From the NCBI RefSeq assembly GCF_042432815.1, contig NZ_JBHLWM010000005.1, positions 1,019,614 to 1,083,613 of the forward strand: a DNA stretch of 64,000 nucleotides. The letters are read 5' to 3'. A program made the translations under genes and the position numbers. Below the pieces are notes generated by a model. It made no database searches. It saw only the letters and a program-made list of their open reading frames with translations, and was not told where the DNA came from. Shown here one piece after another: positions 57,256 through 64,000 of this stretch. How positions within the stretch are numbered: position 1 is the stretch's first letter; the number at the start of each line of letters is the position of its first letter. This stretch comes from Rhodopseudomonas telluris. GTDB lineage: Bacteria > Pseudomonadota > Alphaproteobacteria > Rhizobiales > Xanthobacteraceae.

Positions 57256-57798
57256 TCAATCGAACAGGCTCGGCGTGTAGTTGACGACCGCACCTTCGAT
57301 CGCCAGCAGCTTCAGCTTGGTGGCGACGCCGCCATTCGCCGAAAACCCTCCCGGCTTACCGCCAGCGGCGAGCACACGGTGGCACGGTACGATGATGGGG
57401 ATCGGATTTCGGCCGAGCGCCTGGCCGACTTCGCGCGAGAGTTCGACTCCGCCGAGCCGCTTGGCGATGTCGCCGTAACTCAGCGTTCGTCCCGGCGGGA
57501 TAGTGCGGGCGATGTCGTAGACGCCGCGCTGAAAATCGGAGACGGCGTCGAGATCGACCGGGATGTCGGTGAGGTCGACCGGCTCGCCGGCGATCAGCGC
57601 GACGATGCCGTCGATCGCGTGCTGCACGTCCGCGGGTGGCGGCGCCTCGGGGATGTCGCCATGACGTTGCGCGATGCGGGCGCGGGTCTGCGCGTCGTTC
57701 GGTTGCGGCAACTGCACGGCGACGATGCCGCGATCGCCCCAGGCGATGCCGCAGCGGCCGAGCGCGGTGTCGAACATGGCGTAGCTGTGCGGCGTCAT
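57256..57798 (-). CDS. ogt: Methylated-DNA--protein-cysteine methyltransferase
   Basis: 180 residues. Suicide repair protein that removes methyl groups from O6-methylguanine. The active site is C139 in IIVPCHRVLAAGGKPGGFSANGG, with the helix-turn-helix-type PGRTLSYGDIAKRLGG segment in front. No Ada N-terminal domain. Convergent with the GST gene. Confidence 0.92.
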   Translation of the reverse strand: MTPHSYAMFDTALGRCGIAWGDRGIVAVQLPQPNDAQTRARIAQRHGDIPEAPPPADVQHAIDGIVALIAGEPVDLTDIPVDLDAVSDFQRGVYDIARTIPPGRTLSYGDIAKRLGGVELSREVGQALGRNPIPIIVPCHRVLAAGGKPGGFSANGGVATKLKLLAIEGAVVNYTPSLFD

Positions 57799-57862
57799 GG
57801 CGATGGTCCGTCGAAGTTCCGGACCAAGATTAGCGCCAGGAAGCGCGGCGATCCACCCGATC

Positions 57863-58954
57863 TCAGGCCTGGGCCGCGCCGCGTTCGAGCTGCTCGGCGA
57901 CGGCGGACAGCCACGCGCCGCGATGCTGATGCAGGCTCTGCGACCGCGCCGCCGCCGCGGCGCGCATCGCCGGCAGCGTATCGATCATGCTGGCGAGGCC
58001 GTTCACCAGCGCCTCGTGCTGAAACGGCTCCGGAATCACCAGCCCGGCGCCGCTGCGCTCGATCTCGCCCGCATAGCCGCACGCCGCACTCGCCAGCACC
58101 GGAACGCCCGCGAGCAGCGCCTCGCCGATCACCTGCCCGGCGGCTTCGGAACGCGCCGGGTGCAGCATGAAGTCGGCGGCGGCGATCAGATCCATCACCT
58201 CGGAAACGTAAGGCACGATCCGGACCCGGGTCTCGAGATCGTGGCGCACGACATGGCGATGCAGCCAGGCCGAATCCGAACCGGCGACGACGAGGTGCAG
58301 CTTGGGATAGAGCTTCAGCGCCGCGAGGCTGCGGTCGACGCCCTTCAGCTTCGGATCGACCGCGACCGAGACCGCCAGCAGTGCGTCGTCCGGAATGCGC
58401 AGATCGGCACGCCAGTCGGTCGCGCCGAGATGGCGCGCGGCGGTGTAGCGGTCGTCGTGCAGCACCATCGGCAGCACGGTGGCGCGCGACGGCTCGAAAT
58501 CATAGGCGATGAAGTACTCGTCGCGCTGGCGCTCGGTGAGGAAGAACAGCCCGGTGGTGGACGGCGTCGCGAACAGCGCGCGCTCCAGCGCGAGCCGCGT
58601 GCGGCGGCGCGGCGGCCAGGCCAGCAGCCGCCAGTCGCGCAGGATGGCGGCGCCGTCGGCGACGTAGTGATAATCCGCTCCGGGAATGCGTTCGAACGAC
58701 AGCAGCACCGCCGAACCGGCGCGCTGCCGGTGCGCGATCACGGCGCGCGCAAATTCGCGCAGCAGCACGTGATTGGCGAAGCCGCGGGTGCGCAATTTCT
58801 CGATCCGCAGATCGCCGATGCCCGCCACCTCGGCCGAGGTGGTCAGCACGGTCACCTCGTGACCGCGCGCCGCAAGATCGCGCGCGACCGCGATACAATC
58901 GCGCTCTTTGCCGCCCTGCTTGTCGAGCTTGAAGATGGCCAGCATGACCCTCAT
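57863..58954 (-). CDS. Glycosyltransferase family 4 (WaaG-like)
   Basis: About 363 residues from ATG 58954 (MRVMLAIFKLDKQGGKERDCIAVARDLAARGHEV). GT-B fold. The C-terminal donor-binding region is seen as DFMLHPARSEAAGQVIGEALLAGVPVLASAACGYAGEI with the E-x7-E motif. The N-terminal KLDKQGGKERDC resembles WaaG, the UDP-glucose:(heptosyl)lipopolysaccharide glucosyltransferase. It probably adds a sugar to the lipopolysaccharide core at the inner membrane, though the exact donor is unclear. The start codon is not supported by a strong ribosome site. Confidence 0.84.
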   Translation of the reverse strand: MRVMLAIFKLDKQGGKERDCIAVARDLAARGHEVTVLTTSAEVAGIGDLRIEKLRTRGFANHVLLREFARAVIAHRQRAGSAVLLSFERIPGADYHYVADGAAILRDWRLLAWPPRRRTRLALERALFATPSTTGLFFLTERQRDEYFIAYDFEPSRATVLPMVLHDDRYTAARHLGATDWRADLRIPDDALLAVSVAVDPKLKGVDRSLAALKLYPKLHLVVAGSDSAWLHRHVVRHDLETRVRIVPYVSEVMDLIAAADFMLHPARSEAAGQVIGEALLAGVPVLASAACGYAGEIERSGAGLVIPEPFQHEALVNGLASMIDTLPAMRAAAAARSQSLHQHRGAWLSAVAEQLERGAAQA

Positions 58955-59121
58955 AGGCACCGCCGGCTCATCGGAGAGATCCAGATCATCACAACGGCGG
59001 GGTTTATAACCCTTCTAGACCGCACGGTGCAACGCAGCGGCACGCCGCAGACAGCGCGTGCATTGCAGCGTTGCGGGCTGACCGGACCAAGCGGCCGCGC
59101 GACGCTCTCCACGAACTCGAC

Positions 59122-59230
59122 CTCATCCTGAGGAGCCGCGCAACGCGCGGCGTCTCGAAGGATGGGCCGCAAGCACGTGCCGTGTCGCCATCCTTCGAGA
59201 CGCGCGCTATAGCGCGCTCCTCAGGATGAG
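59122..59230. repeat. Palindromic repeat, CATCCTTCGAGAC family
   Basis: CTCATCCTGAGGAGCCGCGCAACGCGCGGCGTCTCGAAGGATGG and CATCCTTCGAGACGCGCGCTATAGCGCGCTCCTCAGGATGAGG. It occupies most of the gap between the PepSY gene and the glycosyltransferase gene. Confidence 0.72.
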
Positions 59231-59296
59231 GCTGTGCGTGGGGATAGGTTCGCATTGCTGGCGGGCGCGGTCGCGCCACAGCAGCGTGGAGCCGGA

Positions 59297-60505
59297 CTAT
59301 TCGCCCGGCACCAGCCTCGCCATCGCGTCGCGCGACATCCGCTTGTGACGGCGGCGCGACAGGTACAGCAGCAGGCCCGTCACGGCGAACAGCGGCATTG
59401 ACAGCGACGCGAGCATGAAGAGCAGCCTGCCCGGCCAGCCGAGGATGCCGCCGCGATGGATGTCGAACATCCGGGACAGCATCCGCTCACCGGTGGTCTT
59501 GTCGGCATAGAGCTCGCGCGACACGATGGCGCCGGTCGCGGCGTCGATCTTGAATTCGTCGCGCCGGCCGTCGGCCGCGTCGGTCAGCCAGGCCCTCACC
59601 CGCAGCGTCGTCTCGCCGCCGCTCGGCAGCGTCAGCCGCGCCGAGGCAAAATTGTCGCCGCGGTCCTGCAGCAAGCTGGCCCATGCGCGGTCGAGCTGGG
59701 GCGCCGGCGCCGCGCCATCCGGCCGCTCGGCCCGGGCCGCCTTGCCGCCCTGCGCCTTGCCCGGCGACTTGGCCGGCGACTTGGCCTTCATCGGCTCGTC
59801 CGCCGCCGGCGCGCGCGCGAACAGCCAGGTCGCCGCCGACCTGTACCAGTCGAACGACCACCACAGGCCGCTCAGCACGATCACCAGATAGATCACCATC
59901 ACCCAGGTGCCGACGACCGAATGCAGCGAGCGATGCAGGCCGCGGCCGTGCAGGCGCAGATTGGGCTTGAGCCAGATCTTCAGGCTGCCCGGCCGGTGCG
60001 GCCAGCGCAGCACCAGGCCGGAAATCAGCATCGTGATCAGCCCGATCGCGACGATGCCGGTGATCGGCCGGCCATAGCCCTTGCCGTCGCCCGGCAGCAG
60101 CAGCCAGCGGTGCAGCTTCTGCACCGTCAGGAAGAACGCCTCCCCGGCCGGATGGCCGAGCACGCGACCGTCATAGGGATCGACATAGAGCGACGACGGA
60201 CGCGAGCGGTCCTCGTTGCGGGCGAAGCGGATGCGCACGGCGGCCGACGGATCGCGCGCCAGCGTGATCGACGCGACCGCACCGTAGGAGGTGGCCGCCT
60301 GCGCCCGCGCCACCAGCTCGTCCGGCGACAGCCGCGGCGCCGATCGCGGCTCGACGCGCATCAGGCCGGCATTGAGGCCGGCCAGGATCTCGTCCTCGAA
60401 GCTCATCATCGCGCCGGTGACGCCGATCAGCGTCAGCACCAGCGCCAGCACCAGGCCGGCGATCGAATGCACCTGAAACAGCGTGGCTTTAACCGCGGCG
60501 CGCAT
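59297..60505 (-). CDS. PepSY-associated transmembrane protein
   Basis: About 402 residues from ATG 60505, preceded by GGAGG; an in-frame ATG at 60547 has no such site. PepSY_TM architecture: N-terminal helix (FQVHSIAGLVLALVLTLIGVTGAMMSFE), periplasmic PepSY domain, further helices (FFLTVQKLHRWLLLPGDGKGYGRPITGIVAI, VVGTWVMVIYLVIVLSGLWW) and a final pair. It contains an unusual Lys/Pro/Ala-rich insertion (KAKSPAKSPGKAQGGKAARAERPDG). It starts 69 bases after the siderophore receptor stop; such neighbours often act in ferric-siderophore use. Confidence 0.8.
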   Translation of the reverse strand: MRAAVKATLFQVHSIAGLVLALVLTLIGVTGAMMSFEDEILAGLNAGLMRVEPRSAPRLSPDELVARAQAATSYGAVASITLARDPSAAVRIRFARNEDRSRPSSLYVDPYDGRVLGHPAGEAFFLTVQKLHRWLLLPGDGKGYGRPITGIVAIGLITMLISGLVLRWPHRPGSLKIWLKPNLRLHGRGLHRSLHSVVGTWVMVIYLVIVLSGLWWSFDWYRSAATWLFARAPAADEPMKAKSPAKSPGKAQGGKAARAERPDGAAPAPQLDRAWASLLQDRGDNFASARLTLPSGGETTLRVRAWLTDAADGRRDEFKIDAATGAIVSRELYADKTTGERMLSRMFDIHRGGILGWPGRLLFMLASLSMPLFAVTGLLLYLSRRRHKRMSRDAMARLVPGE

Positions 60506-60574
60506 GTCAGCCTCCGCGCATGCGGCCGGGCGGCGAAGTCGCGCCATGACAGTGCAACGGCGCGGCGCTCCGCA

Positions 60575-62899
60575 TCAGAATTTCACCGTGGCGGCGAGCG
60601 AGAACCGCCGCGCGTCGCCAACCGCCGCGTTCAGCGTGTTGACGGCGGACGGATAGTACACGGTGTCGAACAGGTTCTTGACGTTGAACTGATAGGTCAC
60701 CGGGAACGGACCGGTGCGTGTTTCGTAGCTCGCGAAGATGTCGGCCACAGTGTAGGCCGGCAGCACGAAGGAATTGGCGCTGTCGCCGGGGCGGTTGCCG
60801 ACATAGCGCGGACCGCCGCCGAGGCGCAGCCGGCCGGGCAGCGCGGTGCCGAAATCATAGACCAGGAACAGCGACGCGGTGTTCATCGCCACGTTCTGCA
60901 GCCGCATCCCGACCAGCGTCGGATCCTCGGTGACGATCGCGTCGGTGTAGCCGTAGCTGGCGATCGTGCTCCAGTGATCGTCGAGCCGGCCGGTGACGTC
61001 GAATTCGACGCCGCGCGAGCGGACCTTGCCGGCGGCGCGATATTCGTTGAGGCCGGTCGCCGAATTGAACTGCGACACCAGCACGTTCTTCTTGTCGATG
61101 TCGTACACCGCCAGCGTGCCGGACAGCCGCTTGTTGAGATCGAACTTCAGGCCCGCCTCGTATTGCGTGCCCTCTTCGGGCGCGATGTTCGAGCCGATCA
61201 CGAAGCCGCCGGTCAGCGGCGCGATGCTCGAGGTCGGCTGCAGCGACTGGGTGTAGCTGGCGTAGAGCGAGACCTGGTCGTTGAGCTTCAGGATCGCGCC
61301 GGCGAGCGGCAGCACCTTGCTGCCGTCGAGATTGGTGTTGGCGGTGAACGGCCGGCCGCGGCCGGCGAGCTGGTCGTACTCCATCCAGCGCAGACCGCCG
61401 ACCAGCGAGAACCAGTTGGTGAGATGCAGCGTATCCTGCAGGAACACCGAGCGGGTCTCGAGCTGATCGGTTTGGTTGCTGTCGGTGGGCGACACCGTGG
61501 TGCCGGGCTGCACCAAACCATAGGTCGGATTGTAGAAGTTGAAGTTCGGCGTCGCCTGCCGGATCAGATCCTGGCGATAGATCACGCGGCGCTGTGCGTC
61601 GCCGCCGATCAGCAACTCGTTGCGGAAGTCGCCGAGCCAGACATTGCCCTGCAGATAGGACGTGCCGAAGCTGACATACGCCATCGCGCCCTTGGTGCCG
61701 TCATTGCTGCGGCGCTCGACGCCGGTGCGGGCATCGACCGAGGTGATGCGGAGCTGATTGGCGTCGTAGGTCTCGCTGTTGAAGCTGTAGGCGGCGGTGA
61801 CTTTCCAGTTGTCGTCGAGCCGGTGCTCGATCGAGCCCTGCACCAGGTCCGACTTGCCCCAGGTCCGGTTGAACGCCTCGTCGAGCCGCCGCGTCGCCGG
61901 GATCGCCAGCGGCGCGCCATTGACGAAGGCGGTGCCGCGGTCGAACGGATAGCTGAATTCGCGGTGCTCGTAGCCGAACTGAACCGTGGTGCGCTCGCCA
62001 TACCAGGCCAGCGACGGCGCGATCAGCGTCTCGCGATTGGCGCCGAAATTGCGCCAGTAATCCTCGTCGAGGCCGGAGCCGACGAACCGATAGGCGACGC
62101 CGCCGTCGCCGATCGGGCCGGTGACGTCGACGATCGCCTGGCTGCCGTTCTTGCCGCCGCCGAATGTCGAGCCGATCACGGTGAGCGAGCCGTGCTGATA
62201 CAGTTCGGGCCGCTTGCTGATGGTGTTGACGATGCCGCCCGGCGTCTGGATGCCGTACAGCAGCGAGGCCGGGCCTTTCAGCACCTCGACGCTCTCGACG
62301 CTGGCGCCGAGCGCGCGGCCCTGCACCAGCGGCATGCCGTTGCGCATGATCGAGCCGTCGCGATTATCGCCGAAGCCGCGGCGGATCACGGCGTCGAACG
62401 AGCCGGCCAGCGTGTTGGTCTGGGTGACGCCGCTGACATTGGCGAGCGCGTCGTCGAGATTGCGCGGCAGCTGATCCTTCAGCACCTGCTCGGGCACGAC
62501 GTTGACGGATTGCGAACTATCGAGCGGCGACGCGCCGCTGCGCAGCGTGGTCGGACTCGGCATCGCCCGGTAGCCGAGCTTCTGTTCGTTCAGCACAGCG
62601 GCGGCCGCGGCCGCGCGTTCCGACGGAGTCGGCGGCGCCGGCTGGGGCGCGGGCTGACGCGCGGCGCGGCGCACGACGGCCTGCTGCGGCGCGCGAGACG
62701 CGGGCGCCGCAGCGCTGCGTTTCGCGGCGCGGTTCGGCGCTTCGACGGTGACCGATGGCAGCTCCGTGCTGGATTGCGCGACGGCGACGTCCGCGCAGGC
62801 GAGACTCGCAAGGCACACAGCGCCGGCAGTCGCGCCCGCCGCGACGGACCCACGCTGGCGCCTCCCGGCTTTGGCGAGCCGTCCTTCGTCGATCGACAT
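60575..62899 (-). CDS. TonB-dependent siderophore receptor
   Basis: About 774 residues from ATG 62899; a GTG at 62920 would add seven residues. Signal peptide with ATAGAVCLASLACADVAVAQ, TonB box-like LPSVTVEAP, an Ala/Pro/Arg-rich linker, plug domain (SVNVVPEQVLKDQLPRNLDDALANVSGVTQTN, VEVLKGPASLLYGIQTPGGIVNTISKRP) and barrel ending RRFSLAATVKF. The plug motifs GPASLLYG and GGIVNTISKRP match the FhuA/FoxA-type siderophore receptor subgroup. Forms an apparent pair with the PepSY protein downstream. Ferric siderophore type unknown; no Fur or Irr box is clear. Confidence 0.87.
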   Translation of the reverse strand: MSIDEGRLAKAGRRQRGSVAAGATAGAVCLASLACADVAVAQSSTELPSVTVEAPNRAAKRSAAAPASRAPQQAVVRRAARQPAPQPAPPTPSERAAAAAAVLNEQKLGYRAMPSPTTLRSGASPLDSSQSVNVVPEQVLKDQLPRNLDDALANVSGVTQTNTLAGSFDAVIRRGFGDNRDGSIMRNGMPLVQGRALGASVESVEVLKGPASLLYGIQTPGGIVNTISKRPELYQHGSLTVIGSTFGGGKNGSQAIVDVTGPIGDGGVAYRFVGSGLDEDYWRNFGANRETLIAPSLAWYGERTTVQFGYEHREFSYPFDRGTAFVNGAPLAIPATRRLDEAFNRTWGKSDLVQGSIEHRLDDNWKVTAAYSFNSETYDANQLRITSVDARTGVERRSNDGTKGAMAYVSFGTSYLQGNVWLGDFRNELLIGGDAQRRVIYRQDLIRQATPNFNFYNPTYGLVQPGTTVSPTDSNQTDQLETRSVFLQDTLHLTNWFSLVGGLRWMEYDQLAGRGRPFTANTNLDGSKVLPLAGAILKLNDQVSLYASYTQSLQPTSSIAPLTGGFVIGSNIAPEEGTQYEAGLKFDLNKRLSGTLAVYDIDKKNVLVSQFNSATGLNEYRAAGKVRSRGVEFDVTGRLDDHWSTIASYGYTDAIVTEDPTLVGMRLQNVAMNTASLFLVYDFGTALPGRLRLGGGPRYVGNRPGDSANSFVLPAYTVADIFASYETRTGPFPVTYQFNVKNLFDTVYYPSAVNTLNAAVGDARRFSLAATVKF

Positions 62900-63097
62900 T
62901 CCGCAGTCTGCTTTCCGCACGAGAGAATGATGAGAGGTCGCGTTTAGCAGCGTGCGGTGATGATGAGAACGCAGGGGCGCTTGTAATGCCTCTAAGTCGC
63001 GCCCGCGTCGCGTCCGATCGCACCAGCGATCAGCTTCAGGTTGTGGTACTGCTGATGGCCGAGGCCGCGACGGGGCTGCGGCAGCGGCTCGACAAAC

Positions 63098-63130
63098 AAA
63101 AACGCCGCCTCGTTACCGAGACGGCGTTTG
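63098..63130 (-). terminator. Intrinsic terminator of the 63152 gene
   Basis: A 13-base stem with one mismatch (AAACGCCGCCTCG against CGAGACGGCGTTT) with a TTAC loop. On the minus strand it ends in TTTTTGTTT, 21 bases beyond the stop codon of the secreted protein gene. Confidence 0.85.
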
Positions 63131-63151
63131 CTTCGAAACTCCTGCGCGGCG

Positions 63152-63763
63152 CTATTCCTCGTCGTCGAGCGCTTCGGCGAGCTTGTCGTAGTTCTTCAGC
63201 ACCAGATCGATATTGCCCTGGTTCTTGACCACGGGCCCCGGCGACTTCAGTGCTTCGTTGAGATCGGCCAGCGCCTGCTTCTTGTCGTCGGCGGACATCT
63301 TGGTGTCGGCCTGGACCAACGCGATCTGCGCCTTCAGCTCGGCTTCGGGACCCACATAGGTCTTGGTCTTGGCGTCAACGCCGGCCATCACCATGCTGAT
63401 CGCTTCGACCACGTCGCTGTATTCGCCGTAGTTGGCGAAGCCATACTTCTTGGCCGTCGTGTCGAGCTGCTGGACGATCTTCGGATCGGGCTTGGCCTGC
63501 GGATCGTCGGGCATCTTGGCGGCGATCGCGTCGAGATCCTTATGCGCGGCGAGCACGCCCTGGACCTGCTTCTCGGTCAGGGTGATGTCCTTCAGCACCG
63601 GTTCCGACGGAGCCGCCGCTTCGGGAGCGGGCTTCACCGGCGCGGCCGGGGTGGCTTGGTTCTGAGCGGCCTGCGCCAGCACCGCCGTCGGCGCCGCCGA
63701 TGCGAGCGCAAGAGCCAGACAGCCCGCACCAGCCATGGCGACGGGTCGAATAGGGAAGCGCAT
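63152..63763 (-). CDS. Secreted protein of unknown function
   Basis: About 203 residues from ATG 63763, which follows GAGGAGAACTTC. A signal peptide (MRFPIRPVAMAGAGCLALALASAAPTAVLAQ) is followed by a Pro/Ala-rich stretch (ATPAAPVKPAPEAAAPSEP), then a helical domain (LTEKQVQGVLAAHKDLDAIAAKMPDDPQAKPDPKIVQQLD...). The pattern, with KYGFANYGEYSDVVEAISMVMAGVD, is seen in conserved exported proteins of Bradyrhizobium relatives. No catalytic residues or family could be named. Confidence 0.65.
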   Translation of the reverse strand: MRFPIRPVAMAGAGCLALALASAAPTAVLAQAAQNQATPAAPVKPAPEAAAPSEPVLKDITLTEKQVQGVLAAHKDLDAIAAKMPDDPQAKPDPKIVQQLDTTAKKYGFANYGEYSDVVEAISMVMAGVDAKTKTYVGPEAELKAQIALVQADTKMSADDKKQALADLNEALKSPGPVVKNQGNIDLVLKNYDKLAEALDDEE

Positions 63764-63938
63764 GAAGTTCTCCTCGGTGATTCCGCCTGGGACAAGGCCG
63801 GCTTGACGCCGATTCAGGGCGCCGCGAATCTGCGCCGCAATTGGGCCGAAACACGGGCAGACGCCCGTAGCCCAGGCAACGATCCAAGGCAATTCGGAAT
63901 GGAACCAAGACCGAGGAGACGAACGTGGTTCAAACGCA

Positions 63939-63971
63939 AAAACGCCGCTTCCGTTTGGGAAGCGGCGTTTT
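63939..63971. terminator. Hairpin at right edge
   Basis: A 14-base stem AAAACGCCGCTTCC / GGAAGCGGCGTTTT with a 5-base loop, flanked by A-rich and T-rich ends. It probably terminates a gene beyond the window's right end that is transcribed leftward. Confidence 0.8.
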
Positions 63972-64000
63972 GCGATTGGTGTGTTTGATCATCGTATTTG

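Overview
The window is GC-rich chromosomal DNA of an alphaproteobacterium, most likely a Rhodopseudomonas/Bradyrhizobium-type member of the Nitrobacteraceae. Three things point there: the ileS-ribF arrangement, a long (544-residue) isocitrate lyase divergent from a ScfR/RamB-like regulator, and a rhizobial-type glycerol ABC operon (glpR-D-S-T-P-Q-U-V). Many palindromic repeats of the kind common in this family lie between genes. I saw no rRNA, tRNA, CRISPR array, transposase, phage gene or replication origin.

Layout. 1-3.4 kb: start of ileS, ribF and an acetyltransferase, then RNase T2 and a small secreted protein. 3.6-10.4 kb: two more secreted proteins, then two consecutive modules, each a small DUF2946 membrane protein followed by a TonB-dependent receptor; the first module has a palindrome overlapping its promoter. 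10.4-15.7 kb: GNAT, MscS channel, Nudix hydrolase, phosphoesterase, a membrane-anchored protein and DUF4170. 15.7-19 kb: aceA and its divergent regulator. 19.3-20.6 kb: lytic transglycosylase. 20.8-26.4 kb: a five-gene branched-chain-amino-acid-type ABC importer whose intergenic gaps are filled with palindromic repeats. 27-28.3 kb: Old Yellow Enzyme. 28.5-37.3 kb: glycerol uptake and oxidation operon. 37.8-43.3 kb: RND efflux operon containing its own TetR regulator and a flavin reductase. 43.4-47.3 kb: VOC protein, orphan hybrid histidine kinase, and csbD behind a near-perfect EcfG-type stress promoter. 47.4-57.8 kb: scattered metabolic genes (2-hydroxyacid dehydrogenase, gamma-glutamyltransferase, SlyX, acyl-CoA synthetase, SnoaL-like, Crp/Fnr regulator, DUF3775, MBL-fold, FAH-family, GST, Ogt). 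57.9-63.8 kb: glycosyltransferase, PepSY membrane protein with a siderophore receptor, and a secreted protein.

How parts work together. Glycerol is imported by GlpV/PQ/ST and oxidised by GlpD; probably as in other GlpR systems, GlpR represses the operon through TTTCG half-sites before glpD. The two ATPases GlpS and GlpT carry complementary defects (GlpS lacks the switch histidine, GlpT lacks LSGGQ), so their heterodimer should have one canonical and one degenerate ATP site. AceA supports growth on C2 compounds under the divergent regulator. The two DUF2946-receptor modules are probably metal-uptake loci, and the siderophore receptor with its PepSY partner probably handles ferric siderophores. 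About twenty intergenic palindromic repeats of five to six sequence families separate operons and also interrupt the liv and glp operons.

All functions are inferred from sequence motifs and remembered families; no search was run.
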